Shown piece by piece: positions 26,827-40,130 of a stretch of DNA of 64,000 nt. Below the pieces are notes generated by a model. That model saw only the letters and a program-made list of their open reading frames with translations, searched no databases and was not told the origin of the DNA. This DNA is from Gammaproteobacteria bacterium (GTDB lineage Bacteria; Pseudomonadota; Gammaproteobacteria; Pseudomonadales; Pseudohongiellaceae): the NCBI GenBank assembly GCA_024639905.1, contig JAHEGE010000006.1, positions 218,310-282,309 of the forward strand, written 5' to 3'. Positions within the stretch are counted from its first letter, which is position 1, and the number at the start of each line of letters is the position of its first letter. The position numbers were made by a program, and so were the translations under genes.

Positions 26827-28098
26827 TTAAATATCGCGCTTGGTATGACCCTTGTAGAGCTGGCGTGGGCGACCGATCTTGTAAGGATGGCTGAGCATCT
26901 CATCCCAATGTGAAATCCAACCGGGCGTGCGGCCGGTGGCGAAAATTACCGTGAACAGGCTCGTTGGAATACCTATCGCTTTCAGAATAATTCCTGAGTA
27001 AAAGTCGACGTTAGGATAGAGTTTCTTGCTGATGAAATACTCGTCTTCTAGCGCTATTTTCTCGAGCTTTCTCGCGATGCGGAAGAGGGGGTCATCTTCG
27101 ACTCCGAGCTCGGCTAGCACTTCGTCGCATATACCGCGCATCACCGTCGCGCGCGGATCGAAATTTTTGTAAACACGGTGACCGAAGCCCATAAGTCGGA
27201 AGGGGTCATCCTTATCTTTCGCTTTCGCAATAAACTCTTCGATCTTCGACTCGTCTCCAATCTCGTAGAGCATCTCCAGAACCGCCTCGTTAGCGCCGCC
27301 GTGTGAGGGGCCCCATAAAGCGGCGATACCCGAGGCGATACAGGCGTAAGGGTTTGCGCCACTAGAGCCGGCCAGGCGCACGGTGGACGTCGACGCATTC
27401 TGCTCATGGTCAGCGTGCAAGAGGAATATGGTATCCATCGCTTTCGCGAGGGTTGGACTGACAGCCGGCGCATCGCAGGGCGTGCCAAACATCATGTGCA
27501 GGAAATTCTCTGCGAAACCCATGCTGTTCTGTGGATACATGAAGGGCTGACCAACGCTGTGCTTGTAACACATAGCGGCGAGAGTAGGCATTTTCGCGAT
27601 GAGGCGGTGTGCGGCTAACTTACGATGATCGGGATCGTCGATATCGAGGTCGTCATGATAAAAGGCCGAAAGTGCGCCAACCACGCCGACCAGCATAGCC
27701 ATCGGGTGCGCGTTCTTAGGGAAGCCTTTAAAAAATTGATGGATATGCTCGTCTACCATGGTGTGGTAGCGAATAGTGTTCTCGAACTTATCCTTTTCTT
27801 CCGCATTCGGGAGCTCGCCGTTCAGCAGCAGGTAGCACGTCTCGAGGAACGTGGACTGTTCGGCTAGCTGCTCGATGGGATAGCCGCGATGAAGCAGGAC
27901 ACCCTTGCCGCCGTCGATATAGGTGATTTCAGATTCGCAGGACGCTGTTGAGACAAAGCCTGGGTCGTATGTGAATACGCCTTCGCTGACTAGGCTGCGC
28001 ACATCGATCACGTCGGGGCCCGTAGTCCCTTCGTAAATCGGCAATTCGATTGTCTTATCGATACCGTCGATCTGCAGCTTCGCGGTTCTTGCGCTCAT
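26827..28098 (-). CDS. gltA: Citrate synthase (type II)
   Basis: Condenses acetyl-CoA and oxaloacetate to citrate, the entry step of the TCA cycle. The 423-aa product has the NADH-sensitive gammaproteobacterial type II length and N-terminal domain, with catalytic elements [17 protein letters not shown] (about residues 260-276), [15 protein letters not shown] (His, about 300-314) and the Asp-containing [16 protein letters not shown] region. It is divergent from sdhCDAB, as in E. coli. Its promoter lies at 28200-28229 and its terminator at 26777-26814. Confidence 0.97.
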   Translation of the reverse strand: MSARTAKLQIDGIDKTIELPIYEGTTGPDVIDVRSLVSEGVFTYDPGFVSTASCESEITYIDGGKGVLLHRGYPIEQLAEQSTFLETCYLLLNGELPNAEEKDKFENTIRYHTMVDEHIHQFFKGFPKNAHPMAMLVGVVGALSAFYHDDLDIDDPDHRKLAAHRLIAKMPTLAAMCYKHSVGQPFMYPQNSMGFAENFLHMMFGTPCDAPAVSPTLAKAMDTIFLLHADHEQNASTSTVRLAGSSGANPYACIASGIAALWGPSHGGANEAVLEMLYEIGDESKIEEFIAKAKDKDDPFRLMGFGHRVYKNFDPRATVMRGICDEVLAELGVEDDPLFRIARKLEKIALEDEYFISKKLYPNVDFYSGIILKAIGIPTSLFTVIFATGRTPGWISHWDEMLSHPYKIGRPRQLYKGHTKRDI

Positions 28099-28199
28099 GG
28101 CGTACTCCTAAATTTTGTATTTAAAACAGCATGTAACAGAGGTTTTACGATGCTGGGTGTTATCTGGGGTGTCGCTGCGCAAGACGCGCAAGGAGGGCA

Positions 28200-28229
28200 A
28201 TACTAGGGAGTTTGTCGGCAATTTGTCAA
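28200..28229 (-). promoter_or_regulatory. Sigma-70 promoter of gltA
   Basis: Minus-strand TTGACA (28229-28224), 18 bp, TAGTAT (28205-28200), leaving an untranslated leader of about 95 bp before the gltA ATG. Confidence 0.6.
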
Positions 28230-28414
28230 ATACAAAGCGGTTACAGAATCCTAATGACTGGCCGATGACGGAACGTCAGTTCAAAGCGTAACGCCAGTGT
28301 AATTTAGGCTGAACGTTTTTTGTCTTGGCAGCGTAAGTGTGCCATGACAAAACGGCGATGATTTTGCATGACGACAGCATCTTGTCGGTATTCGATTGGC
28401 GGCCCCGAGTTTTA

Positions 28415-28443
28415 TTGTAATGCGGCGCAGCCGCTACTATAAT
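28415..28443 (+). promoter_or_regulatory. Sigma-70 promoter of sdhCDAB
   Basis: TTGTAA (28415-28420), 17 bp, perfect TATAAT (28438-28443). It would give a leader of about 150 bp before sdhC. The 499-bp gap 28099-28597 otherwise holds the gltA promoter and no convincing gene. Confidence 0.6.
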
Positions 28444-28597
28444 TTCGCCCGTTTTGTAGAATGAAATTGTTAGGAAATTCAATTAGTTTGAGTTAGCAGG
28501 CGAGTCGAAGGAAGCCGGTTTAGTTGCTCTCGTTGATTCGCAGGTCCAATGCAGACGATTCGATAAACATGACAGGGTTAAACATCAAAGGTTCATT

Positions 28598-28972
28598 GTG
28601 AAAGATACCAGACCAGTAAACTTAGATCTCACGGCGTTTCGGTTTCCTCTTACCGCGCTGCTCTCTATCACGCACCGCGTCACCGGCGTCATCATTTTCT
28701 TCGGGGTGGCCATTCTGCTTTATCTACTCGAGCTCTCATTGAAGTCGGAGGCGGGGTTCGCAGAAGCGCAGGAACTCTTAACTTCGCCGCTCGCGAAATT
28801 TGTGCTGTGGGGCGTTGTCTCGGGCTTGCTCTACCACATCGTGGCAGGGACCAAGCACCTTATTATGGACTGGGGCGTTGGGGAAACCCTTGCCGGCGCA
28901 GCGATTGCGGGCCGCATCACAATCGTCACCTCAGTCGCTCTCATTATCGCAGCGGGGTTCTGGATATGGTAA
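28598..28972 (+). CDS. sdhC: Succinate dehydrogenase cytochrome b556 subunit
   Basis: Membrane anchor of complex II, 124 aa, three transmembrane helices (about residues 25-47, 62-84 and 100-122). It shows RPVNLDLTAFRFPLTALLSITHR, a family hallmark quoted here in outline, with the quinone-site SITHRVTG and the haem-ligand histidine in YHIVAGTKHLIMD. It starts at GTG 28598 with AAAGG 6 bp upstream. A 10-codon frame (ATG 28569 to TGA 28601) ends over this GTG. Confidence 0.94.
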   Translation: MKDTRPVNLDLTAFRFPLTALLSITHRVTGVIIFFGVAILLYLLELSLKSEAGFAEAQELLTSPLAKFVLWGVVSGLLYHIVAGTKHLIMDWGVGETLAGAAIAGRITIVTSVALIIAAGFWIW

Positions 28973-29334
28973 CCAGCGTTACAAACTTTAGCCGATCGGG
29001 TCTGTCAGATTGGATAGCGCAGCGCGTCAGTGCGGTAGTGTTGCTGGCTTACTCGCTCTTTATCTTTATATCACTTCTCACTGGCCCCGAGCTCAGCTAC
29101 GCGGCCTGGTCAGAATTATTTTCACACACGGCGGTGAGACTTTTTAGTCTGCTCGCGATTTTCGCCCTGTGCGTGCACGCATGGATTGGCATGTGGACAA
29201 TCGCAACCGATTACCTGACGGCGTCACATCTCGGCGCTTCAGCTACGGCTATCCGCTTCGGCTTTTTAATAGGCTGTGCGTTACTGGTTGTGATCTACCT
29301 GCTTTGGGGTATTCAGATTTTTTGGGGGAGCTAG
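28966..29334 (+). CDS. sdhD: Succinate dehydrogenase membrane anchor subunit
   Basis: Second membrane anchor of complex II, 122 aa from ATG 28966, overlapping sdhC by 7 bp. Three hydrophobic helices are visible (about residues 26-46, 56-78 and 95-117). SGLSDWIAQRVSAVVL is the family start, and HAWIGMWTIATDYL carries the haem-region histidine and the quinone-site Asp-Tyr pair. The frame is open further upstream, but that part overlaps sdhC and is not coding. Confidence 0.92.
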   Translation: MVTSVTNFSRSGLSDWIAQRVSAVVLLAYSLFIFISLLTGPELSYAAWSELFSHTAVRLFSLLAIFALCVHAWIGMWTIATDYLTASHLGASATAIRFGFLIGCALLVVIYLLWGIQIFWGS

Positions 29335-31107
29335 ATGAGCGCATTACGAACACTTTCATTCGACGCAGTTATCGTGGGTGGCGGCGGCGCTGGTATGCGA
29401 GCTGCCCTGCAGCTTGCCCAGTCAGGCTATAAAACAGCGGTAATTTCTAAGGTCTTCCCCACGCGATCACATACAGTGTCAGCTCAAGGGGGCATCACCT
29501 GCGCCATCGCAAGCGACGACCCCAACGATGATTGGCGCTGGCATATGTATGACACCGTCAAGGGCTCCGATTACATCGGCGACCAGGATGCTATCGAATA
29601 TATGTGTAGCGAAGGGCCAAAGACGGTCTTCGAGCTAGAGCACATGGGCCTGCCGTTCTCACGGACGGAGAATGGACGTATTTATCAACGCCCATTCGGC
29701 GGCCAGTCAAAAGACTACGGAAACGGCGGCCAAGCGGCACGTACTTGCGCTGCCGCAGACCGCACAGGCCATGCTTTGCTGCACACGCTTTACCAGGGGA
29801 ATATTAAGAACAACACCGTGTTCCTGAACGAGTGGTATGCAACCGACATCGTTAAGAACCAAGACGGTGCCGTGGTCGGCGTCATTGCGATCTGTATAGA
29901 GACTGGCGAGACCGTCAGTATCCAATCAAAGGCGACAGTGTTCGCTACGGGCGGCGCAGGCAGGATCTACGCGTCGACGACGAATGCCTTGATCAATACC
30001 GGCGACGGGGTTGGCATGGCTCTGCGCGCAGGCTTCCCCGTGCAAGATATGGAAATGTGGCAATTCCACCCAACCGGCATTTACGGTGCCGGCACGCTCG
30101 TCACCGAGGGCTGCCGAGGCGAGGGCGGCTACCTCATTAACAAAGACGGCGAACGCTTCATGGAACGCTACGCGCCCAACGCCAAAGACCTCGCTGGGCG
30201 AGATGTCGTCGCGCGCTCCATGGTCCTCGAGATTCTCGAAGGGCGTGGCTGTGGCGAGCACGGCGACCACGTAATGCTGAAACTAGATCACTTAGGCGAA
30301 GACGTACTTAACGCGAAGCTTCCAGGCATTCTCGAGCTATCGCGCACTTTCGCTCACATAGATCCGGTCAAAGAGCCGATCCCTGTAGTGCCTACGTGTC
30401 ACTATATGATGGGCGGCATCCCGACCAATGTTAACGGTCAAGCGATCATGCACAGCGCCGATGGCAAAGACAGCGTGATCCCTGGTTTATTCGCTGTAGG
30501 CGAAGCTGCGTGTGTCTCGGTACATGGGGCGAATCGCTTAGGCGGCAACAGCTTGCTCGACCTCGTCGTCTTCGGTCGCGCAGCAGGCATGCATATCGAA
30601 AAGGAGCTGGCCTCAGGTATCGAGCAGCGCGTTGCGTCTGAGTCGGATGTCGAAGCGGCCATGTCTCGACTCAACCGCCTCAACGAAACAAGCTCAGGTG
30701 AAAGTGTTGCGGAGCTGCGTAAAGAGCTTCAGGGAATCATGCAGAATCATTTCGGTGTATTCCGTAAAGGTGAGTTCATGCAGGACGGCATTAAGAAGCT
30801 TTCAGACCTGCGCGAGCGTATCAAGAACGTGCACCTCGTCGATAAAAGCAATGCCTTCAACACTGCGCGTATCGAAGCGCTGGAGCTCGAGAATCTGTTC
30901 GAAGTGGCCGAAGCAACAGCGATCTCCGCCGAGGCGCGAAATGAAAGCCGCGGCGCTCACGCGCGCGATGACTTCCGCGAGCGCGACGACGAGAACTGGC
31001 TCTGCCACTCTATGTATTACCCGAACGACAAGCGCGTCGGCAAACGCGACGTGAACTTCAAGCCGAAAACGGTCGAAACCTTCCAGCCGAAGATTCGGAC
31101 TTATTAA
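29335..31107 (+). CDS. sdhA: Succinate dehydrogenase flavoprotein subunit
   Basis: Oxidises succinate to fumarate, carrying covalent FAD. 590 aa, with the dinucleotide fold [17 protein letters not shown] (about residues 13-29), the flavinylated histidine in [15 protein letters not shown] (about residue 45), the substrate/proton path [22 protein letters not shown] and the capping segment [19 protein letters not shown] (about 396-414). ATG follows the sdhD stop directly. Confidence 0.97.
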   Translation: MSALRTLSFDAVIVGGGGAGMRAALQLAQSGYKTAVISKVFPTRSHTVSAQGGITCAIASDDPNDDWRWHMYDTVKGSDYIGDQDAIEYMCSEGPKTVFELEHMGLPFSRTENGRIYQRPFGGQSKDYGNGGQAARTCAAADRTGHALLHTLYQGNIKNNTVFLNEWYATDIVKNQDGAVVGVIAICIETGETVSIQSKATVFATGGAGRIYASTTNALINTGDGVGMALRAGFPVQDMEMWQFHPTGIYGAGTLVTEGCRGEGGYLINKDGERFMERYAPNAKDLAGRDVVARSMVLEILEGRGCGEHGDHVMLKLDHLGEDVLNAKLPGILELSRTFAHIDPVKEPIPVVPTCHYMMGGIPTNVNGQAIMHSADGKDSVIPGLFAVGEAACVSVHGANRLGGNSLLDLVVFGRAAGMHIEKELASGIEQRVASESDVEAAMSRLNRLNETSSGESVAELRKELQGIMQNHFGVFRKGEFMQDGIKKLSDLRERIKNVHLVDKSNAFNTARIEALELENLFEVAEATAISAEARNESRGAHARDDFRERDDENWLCHSMYYPNDKRVGKRDVNFKPKTVETFQPKIRTY

Positions 31108-31172
31108 GGTAGCGGAATATCAAAGGCGAGAGTCATTTAACTATTGAGCAATTTTTTGCAGTAGGGTGAACC

Positions 31173-31880
31173 GTGTTAGTAAGCATCTATCGATACAATC
31201 CAGAAACCGACCTCAAACCAGTCATGGTAGATATAGAGGTAGACGTCCCCGCAGATCGTGATTTGATGGTGTTGGACGTTCTTAATCTCGCGAAAGAAAA
31301 AGACACTACGATCGCCTACCGCCGATCATGCCGCGAAGGAGTCTGTGGTTCAGACGGTATGAACATTAATGGCACTAATGGCCTCGCCTGCATTACGCCG
31401 CTTTCGAGCGTGGTGAATCCAGGCAAGAAGTTAGTGTTGCGACCGCTGCCGGGGCTACCTGTAGTGCGTGACCTCGTTGTCGATATGTCGATCTTCTACA
31501 AGCAATTCGAGAAAGTGAAGCCGTTCCTCATCAACGAAGAGCCGGCTCCAGGGATAGAGCGGCTGCAAAGCCCAGAAGACCGCGCGAAGCTCGACGGGCT
31601 CTATGAGTGCATCCTGTGCGCATGTTGCACGACGAGTTGCCCTTCGTTCTGGTGGAATCCGGACAAGTTCATCGGTCCAGCCGGCCTCTTGCAAGCCTAT
31701 CGATTCCTCGCCGACTCACGCGACACCGCAGCGTCAGAGCGCTTGGCTGGGCTTGAAGACCCGTTCAGCGTGTTCCGCTGCAGGGGCATCATGAACTGTG
31801 TCGCCGTCTGTCCCAAGGGTTTGAATCCGACGCGTGCGATCGGCCATATTCGCTCGATGCTAATAGAGCAGAGCGTTTAG
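31173..31880 (+). CDS. sdhB: Succinate dehydrogenase iron-sulfur subunit
   Basis: Electron-transfer subunit of complex II, 235 aa. The [2Fe-2S] ligands lie in RRSCREGVCGSDGMNINGT and the following NGLAC (about residues 51-75). The [4Fe-4S] and [3Fe-4S] ligands lie in CILCACCTTSCPSFWW (about 147-162) and CRGIMNCVAVCPKGLNP (about 204-220). It starts at GTG 31173, 65 bp after sdhA; the gap holds no evident promoter. Confidence 0.96.
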   Translation: MLVSIYRYNPETDLKPVMVDIEVDVPADRDLMVLDVLNLAKEKDTTIAYRRSCREGVCGSDGMNINGTNGLACITPLSSVVNPGKKLVLRPLPGLPVVRDLVVDMSIFYKQFEKVKPFLINEEPAPGIERLQSPEDRAKLDGLYECILCACCTTSCPSFWWNPDKFIGPAGLLQAYRFLADSRDTAASERLAGLEDPFSVFRCRGIMNCVAVCPKGLNPTRAIGHIRSMLIEQSV

Positions 31881-31972
31881 CCAACGCTGCGCCTAGGGGC
31901 GCATTGCATTAACCTGCCGCTGGGCAGGATTGAGTCTGAAGCAGCTGACGCTGATGTTAAGGATGAATGAGA

Positions 31973-34825
31973 ATGGAAGGAATTCAGGATAAGGTCGGCA
32001 GCCCCATGGAGCAGCTCTGGAGTACGGGCCACTTGTCCGGCGCGAACGCCGAATACGTAGAGGCTCTGTACGAGGCATTCATCGAAGATGCGTCTTCGGT
32101 GCCAGAGCAGTGGGCTACTTTCTTCTCAGGTTTACCGACGGCATCGATCAACGGCGGCCTCGACGTCTCGCATGCTAAAATACAGAATGATCTTAAGGCG
32201 CTAGGGCGCCGAAGCCGCTATGCGCCGGTCCTGAGTAACGACGCTATCGTCAACTCCGAGCATGAGAGTAAGCAAGTACAGGTGCTGCAGCTCATTAGCT
32301 CCTATCGCGTCCGCGGCCACCAGAAGGCGGCGCTTGATCCTCTCGCCCTTATGCACAGGGAACGCGTCGCCGATCTCGAGCTTGAATTTCATGACCTCAG
32401 TCCTATTGACGCTTCAATGGTGTTCCAGACCGGATCGCTGTTCTTATCGAAAGACAAGGCGCCCTTGGGGGAGATCGTCGAGAAACTAGAACGCATTTAC
32501 TGCAGCGCGATTGGCTATGAGTTTATGCATATCGTGAATCTCGAAGAGAAGCAGTGGATTCAACAGCGCATCGAAAGTAACGACGGTCTTCCAACTTTCG
32601 GCCCGGAAGTGAAAAACCATTTATTGGAGCGCCTCACTGCCGCAGAGGGTCTGGAGAAACACCTCGACTCCAAGTATCCAGGCACCAAGCGATTTGGTCT
32701 TGAGGGGGGTGAAAGCCTAATACCTTCGCTCGATGAGTTGGTTCAGCGAGCCGGCGGGGCCGGCACAAAAGAGATTGTCTTAGGCATGGCCCACCGTGGC
32801 CGCCTTAACGTGCTTGTTAACCTATTAGGCAAGAATCCGTCTGAGCTATTCGACGAGTTCGAAGGCCGCGCGGTTTACAAGAGTTCCGGTGACGTGAAAT
32901 ACCATCAAGGATTCTCTTCGAACATCATGACTGCCGGCGGCGAAGTCCATATGGCGATGGCATTCAATCCTTCTCATTTGGAGATTGTCGCGCCCGTGGT
33001 AGAGGGCTCAGTCAGGGCCCGTCAAGTGCGTCGCGGAGACACCGACGGCTCCAAAGTGTTGCCAATCATCATTCACGGCGACGCCGCGTTCGCTGGCCAA
33101 GGCGTGGTGATGGAGACATTCCAGATGTCTCAGACTCGCGCGTATTCTACCGGTGGTACCGTGCACATCATCGTCAATAACCAGGTCGGCTTCACTACCA
33201 ACCGACAAGACGATGCGCGCTCTACGGAATATTGCACCGACGTGGCACGCATGGTCCAAGCGCCTATCTTTCATGTTAATTCAGACGATCCAGAGGCGGT
33301 GCTCTTCGTTACTCAATTAGCCTTAGATTTCCGCAACAAATTCCGTAAAGATGTTGTAATCGACCTGATCTGCTACCGACGTCGGGGTCATAACGAGACC
33401 GATGAGCCGTCTGCAACGCAGCCGCAGATGTACGCGAAGATTAAAAGCCACAAATCCACGCGGGTTTTGTATGCTGAAAAGCTTGTCAGCGAGGGAGTGG
33501 TGTCGAAAGAAGACGCGGACTTGCTCAACAAGAACTATCGAGACGCGCTAGACACCGGCGAACACGTAGTAAAAAGCCTAGTAAAAGAGCCCTCAATCGA
33601 GTTGTTTGTGGACTGGAGTCCCTACATCGGGCACAAATGGAGTTCTTTCTACAATACCTCCATGCCCATCAAGAGCCTCAAAGCGCTAGCTAAGAGGTTG
33701 TCAGAGGTTCCAGAGACATTTAATTTGCAGCGTCAGGTCGGCAAGGTGATGACCGACCGTGCGAAGATGGCTGCTGGGACTCTACCCGTCGACTGGGGTA
33801 TGGCGGAAAGCCTGGCCTATGCGAGCATCCTGACAAGCGGAAACATGGTGCGAATCACCGGCCAGGATGTTGGGCGCGGCACCTTCTCGCACCGGCATGC
33901 TGTTCTCCATGACCAGAAAACGGGTGATGCCCATATCCCGCTTCAGAATATTTCGCCAGACCAGAGTCTATTTAGAATTTACGACTCATTGCTCTCTGAG
34001 GTCGCGGTCTTAGCATTCGAATACGGTTTCGCTACAACCACGCCAAACGCACTGGTCGTGTGGGAAGCTCAATTCGGCGACTTTGCGAACTCCGCTCAAG
34101 TCGTAATCGATCAGTTTATTACCAGCGGCGAGCATAAATGGCAGCGCCTGTGCGGGCTTACGATGCTGTTGCCGCACGGTTATGAAGGCCAGGGCCCGGA
34201 GCACTCCTCAGCACGCCTTGAGCGATTCCTACAATTGTGCGCGCAGCACAATATCCAAGTTTGCCTACCAACCACTTCGGCGCAAGTGTTCCACATGCTG
34301 CGCAAGCAAGTACTGTGTCCAATGCGTAAGCCGCTCATTGTTATGTCTCCCAAGAGCCTCTTGAGACACAAAGAGACGGTATCTAGCCTCGAAGAACTCG
34401 CTGAAGGCAGCTTCCAGGTGGTCATAGACGAGATCGATAACACGATAGACCCGCTCGCGGTTCGAAAAGTGGTGGTGTGCTCAGGCAAGGTCTATTACGA
34501 CCTGCTGGCCGAAAGGCGAAAGCGCGAAATCACTGATATAGCGATTATCCGCCTAGAGCAGCTCTATCCGTTCCCCGAGAAAGAATACGAGGCCGCTCTG
34601 CTGCGCTATAAGAATGTGACGCATATTGACTGGAGCCAGGAAGAGCCTAAAAACCAGGGGGCTTGGTATTCTAGTCAGCATCATTTCCAGCGACCAATAA
34701 AGAAGCATTATCCGAGCATCACCCTTGGCTATGCCGGTCGTGAGGCGTCGGCTGCTGCTGCTGCAGGTTATCCTGCTCTGCACTTGGCGCAGCTCGAAAA
34801 ATTCCTCAGCGAAGCGATGAGCTAG
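31973..34825 (+). CDS. sucA: 2-oxoglutarate dehydrogenase E1 component
   Basis: Thiamin-diphosphate-dependent decarboxylase of the 2-oxoglutarate dehydrogenase complex. 950 aa from ATG 31973, which has AAGGA 9 bp upstream; ATG 31967 would add two residues. Visible are the N-terminal E2-binding region (MEQLWSTGHLSGANAEYVEA), the active-site His segment GMAHRGRLNVLVNLLGKNPS, the ThDP motif GDAAFAGQGVVMET with NNQVGFTTN, and EAQFGDFANSAQVVIDQF. It lies 92 bp after sdhB and belongs to the TCA block. Confidence 0.97.
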   Translation: MEGIQDKVGSPMEQLWSTGHLSGANAEYVEALYEAFIEDASSVPEQWATFFSGLPTASINGGLDVSHAKIQNDLKALGRRSRYAPVLSNDAIVNSEHESKQVQVLQLISSYRVRGHQKAALDPLALMHRERVADLELEFHDLSPIDASMVFQTGSLFLSKDKAPLGEIVEKLERIYCSAIGYEFMHIVNLEEKQWIQQRIESNDGLPTFGPEVKNHLLERLTAAEGLEKHLDSKYPGTKRFGLEGGESLIPSLDELVQRAGGAGTKEIVLGMAHRGRLNVLVNLLGKNPSELFDEFEGRAVYKSSGDVKYHQGFSSNIMTAGGEVHMAMAFNPSHLEIVAPVVEGSVRARQVRRGDTDGSKVLPIIIHGDAAFAGQGVVMETFQMSQTRAYSTGGTVHIIVNNQVGFTTNRQDDARSTEYCTDVARMVQAPIFHVNSDDPEAVLFVTQLALDFRNKFRKDVVIDLICYRRRGHNETDEPSATQPQMYAKIKSHKSTRVLYAEKLVSEGVVSKEDADLLNKNYRDALDTGEHVVKSLVKEPSIELFVDWSPYIGHKWSSFYNTSMPIKSLKALAKRLSEVPETFNLQRQVGKVMTDRAKMAAGTLPVDWGMAESLAYASILTSGNMVRITGQDVGRGTFSHRHAVLHDQKTGDAHIPLQNISPDQSLFRIYDSLLSEVAVLAFEYGFATTTPNALVVWEAQFGDFANSAQVVIDQFITSGEHKWQRLCGLTMLLPHGYEGQGPEHSSARLERFLQLCAQHNIQVCLPTTSAQVFHMLRKQVLCPMRKPLIVMSPKSLLRHKETVSSLEELAEGSFQVVIDEIDNTIDPLAVRKVVVCSGKVYYDLLAERRKREITDIAIIRLEQLYPFPEKEYEAALLRYKNVTHIDWSQEEPKNQGAWYSSQHHFQRPIKKHYPSITLGYAGREASAAAAAGYPALHLAQLEKFLSEAMS

Positions 34826-34900
34826 GGCGAAAAGAGATTCGGCTGCGTCGATTGTCGAGCAGCCTTGAAGGCACTTAAAGGACTTTTAAAGGACTATACA

Positions 34901-37539
<2,639 letters not shown>

Positions 37540-37574
37540 CCCAGACTACACATCACTAAGGAAATGGACTCTCA

Positions 37575-38744
37575 ATGAATCTTCATGAATATCAGGCTAA
37601 GCAGCTCTTCGCTGAATACGGCCTACCAGTATCGACCGGCATAGCCGTAGACAACGGCCCAGATGCTAAAGCTGCCGCCGAAAAAATTGGTGGCGACAAA
37701 TGGGTGGTCAAGGCACAAGTTCACGCGGGCGGCCGCGGCAAGGCCGGCGGTGTTCGCTTGGTCGACAGCCCCGCCGAAGCGCAAGCCTTCGCCGAGGAAT
37801 GGCTGGGTAAGAATCTGGTCACCTACCAAACTGATGCCAATGGTCAGCCTGTCAGCAAAATTCTCGTCGAGTCTTGCACTGACATCGCACAGGAACTTTA
37901 CCTCGGCGCTGTAGTCGATCGTTCAACGCGTCGTGTCGTGTTCATGGCGTCTACAGAGGGCGGCGTTGAAATCGAGAAGGTTGCCGAGGAGACCCCTGAG
38001 AAAATCCTCAAGGCGACTATCGACCCATTAACTGGCGCACAGCCTTTCCAGGGTCGCGACCTTGCATTTCGTCTGGGGCTCAATGCCAATCAGGTGAAAC
38101 AATTCACTCATCTGTTCCTAGGGCTGGCGAAGTTGTTCGAAGACTTCGACTTGGCGCTTCTCGAGATCAATCCCCTAGTGATCACCGACGAAGGCAATCT
38201 CCATTGCTTGGATGGAAAGATAAATATCGACAGCAATGCCCTCTATCGTCAGCCTAAGCTCCGTGAAATGCACGACCCTTCACAGGAAGACGCGCGCGAA
38301 GCACACGCTGCAGAGTGGGAACTAAACTACGTCGCGCTCGATGGGAATATCGGCTGCATGGTAAACGGCGCAGGCCTCGCTATGGGCACAATGGATATTG
38401 TCCAGCTGCATGGTGGTAGCCCCGCGAACTTCCTCGACGTAGGTGGTGGCGCAACGAAGGAGCGCGTAACAGAAGCTTTCAAAATCATCCTCTCCGACTC
38501 AAACGTGAAAGCGGTTTTGGTTAACATCTTCGGCGGTATTGTTCGTTGCGACTTGATCGCAGAGGGCATTATTGGCGCCGTAGACGAGGTGGGTGTCGCG
38601 GTACCCGTGGTCGTTCGTCTCGAAGGCAATAACGCCGAACTGGGGCGTAAGGTCTTAGGCGACAGCGGATTCAATATTATCGCAGCGACGAGCTTGACCG
38701 ACGCCGCCGAAAAAGTAGTAGCAGCAGCAGGAGGCGCGGCATGA
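37575..38744 (+). CDS. sucC: Succinyl-CoA synthetase beta subunit
   Basis: ATP-grasp subunit that forms ATP or GTP while making succinate from succinyl-CoA. 389 aa, [19 protein letters not shown] start, nucleotide loop [17 protein letters not shown] (about residues 43-59), [11 protein letters not shown], and the C-terminal flavodoxin-like domain with [18 protein letters not shown]. It overlaps sucD by 4 bp (ATGA). Confidence 0.96.
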   Translation: MNLHEYQAKQLFAEYGLPVSTGIAVDNGPDAKAAAEKIGGDKWVVKAQVHAGGRGKAGGVRLVDSPAEAQAFAEEWLGKNLVTYQTDANGQPVSKILVESCTDIAQELYLGAVVDRSTRRVVFMASTEGGVEIEKVAEETPEKILKATIDPLTGAQPFQGRDLAFRLGLNANQVKQFTHLFLGLAKLFEDFDLALLEINPLVITDEGNLHCLDGKINIDSNALYRQPKLREMHDPSQEDAREAHAAEWELNYVALDGNIGCMVNGAGLAMGTMDIVQLHGGSPANFLDVGGGATKERVTEAFKIILSDSNVKAVLVNIFGGIVRCDLIAEGIIGAVDEVGVAVPVVVRLEGNNAELGRKVLGDSGFNIIAATSLTDAAEKVVAAAGGAA

Positions 38745-39616
38745 GCATCTTAATCGACAAAAACACCAAGGTTATTTGCCAAGGTTTTACAGGCGCTCAG
38801 GGCACCTTCCACTCAGAGCAAGCCATCGAATACGGCACTCAAATGGTTGGTGGCGTAACGCCGGGCAAGGGCGGTCAGACGCATCTTGGTCTACCGGTTT
38901 TCAACACCGTGGCTGAGGCTTTCGCGGCAACCCAGGCAGACGCGAGTGTGATTTATGTGCCTGCACCATTCTGCAAGGATTCGATCCTCGAAGCCGCAGA
39001 AGCTGGCATCAAGCTGATCGTGTGTATCACTGAAGGGATTCCAACGCTCGATATGCTCGTGGCGAAAGAGCGTTGCAACCAGCTCGGCGTACGCTTAATC
39101 GGCCCGAACTGCCCAGGCGTGATCACGCCAGGCGAATGTAAGATTGGCATCATGCCAGGACATATCCACCTGCCTGGTAAGGTCGGTATCGTATCGCGAT
39201 CAGGTACGCTGACCTACGAAGCCGTTAAGCAAACGACCGACTTCGGATACGGTCAATCTTCTTGCGTAGGCATCGGTGGAGACCCAATTCCTGGCTCTAA
39301 CTTCATCGACATCCTCGCGATGTTCCAAGCAGACCCTCAGACTGAAGCGATCGTCATGATCGGCGAGATCGGCGGCACTGCAGAAGAAGAGGCCGCAGCG
39401 TACATTAAGGCCAATGTAACTAAGCCCGTTGTGGCGTATATTGCCGGCGTAACGGCTCCTCCGGGTAAGCGCATGGGGCATGCTGGCGCGATTATCTCTG
39501 GGGGCAAGGGTACGGCGGATGATAAATTCGCGGCATTACAAGACGCAGGTGTAAAGACCGTACGCAGCCTTGCTGAAATCGGCAATGGCCTCAAAGAGTT
39601 AACGGGCTGGAGCTAA
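38741..39616 (+). CDS. sucD: Succinyl-CoA synthetase alpha subunit
   Basis: CoA-binding subunit carrying the phosphorylated histidine. 291 aa, CoA motif [18 protein letters not shown] (about residues 15-32), [28 protein letters not shown], and the active-site histidine in [14 protein letters not shown] (about residue 247). It is the last gene of the TCA block; a terminator follows 24 bp later. Confidence 0.96.
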   Translation: MSILIDKNTKVICQGFTGAQGTFHSEQAIEYGTQMVGGVTPGKGGQTHLGLPVFNTVAEAFAATQADASVIYVPAPFCKDSILEAAEAGIKLIVCITEGIPTLDMLVAKERCNQLGVRLIGPNCPGVITPGECKIGIMPGHIHLPGKVGIVSRSGTLTYEAVKQTTDFGYGQSSCVGIGGDPIPGSNFIDILAMFQADPQTEAIVMIGEIGGTAEEEAAAYIKANVTKPVVAYIAGVTAPPGKRMGHAGAIISGGKGTADDKFAALQDAGVKTVRSLAEIGNGLKELTGWS

Positions 39617-39639
39617 GCCTCGGCGCAAAGCAAAATAGG

Positions 39640-39662
39640 AAAGGGGCGTAAGCCCCTTTTTT
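39640..39662 (+). terminator. Rho-independent terminator after sucD
   Basis: Stem AAGGGGC (39641-39647), loop GTAA, stem GCCCCTT (39652-39658), then a run of T to 39662. Confidence 0.9.
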
Positions 39663-39755
39663 ACGCCGGCTCGCAATGTCACGAGACAAGTTCATAGAGT
39701 CCAATTTTTGTGGCCTAAAAGGTTCTAATACGAAACTGTAGTGTGATAGTCTTTA

Positions 39756-40016
39756 CCCGAAATTCGGCGCAGAGCACCGGATTTCGGGGACTCTACGATA
39801 AATCCTCGCATCGTTTTCCGAAATGGTTACCTTGTCACTCAGATTACAAGATGAGTGAGTACAAAGGTAACTGTTCTTCATGAGTTTCCTGCCATGAAGG
39901 CATTCGAGAACAGCAAGGAGCAACGTAGAGAGCGAGGCACAATTCGGCTTCTGATTGAAATTAGGGTTGAGTGTCGAGCAAAAGCCTTATACGTTCTAAA
40001 TTCTCAAGCGTATAAG
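39756..40016 (+). other. Hairpin-rich leader ahead of the TonB operon
   Basis: The 514-bp gap between sucD and the DUF3450 gene has no convincing gene but three inverted repeats. The first is a 12-bp stem CCCGAAATTCGG/CCGGATTTCGGG (39756-39767 and 39777-39788, one G-U pair, 9-nt loop). The second is a bulged stem GTTACCTT..CACTCA / TGAGTG..AAGGTAAC (39826-39871). The third is an 8-bp inverted repeat CTTATACG/CGTATAAG (39986-39993 and 40009-40016). None has a T run, so they are not ordinary terminators. They may form a structured 5' leader, a small RNA or operator sites. Confidence 0.45.
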
Positions 40017-40130
40017 TTTAATTTGAGAGGGGTCGTCGAGCTGCTCGCAGCGCGGGGCACGCGATCAGTAGCTAGGTCCTGCGACTTGGCGATTCACAAG
40101 AAATTGAGTTAACAATAAATAGGATGGCAC

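Noticed and set aside
28276..28482. A 68-codon minus-strand frame between gltA and sdhC
   Set aside because: It overlaps the sdhC promoter (28415-28443), lacks a ribosome-binding site and has no family features.
28807..28965. Longer N-terminus for sdhD
   Set aside because: The extra 53 codons overlap sdhC out of frame, and the SdhD family start is at ATG 28966.
39855..40112. An 85-codon frame starting with GTG in the sucD-DUF3450 gap
   Set aside because: No ribosome-binding site, no recognisable features, basic low-complexity composition, and it runs through inverted repeats. Probably chance.
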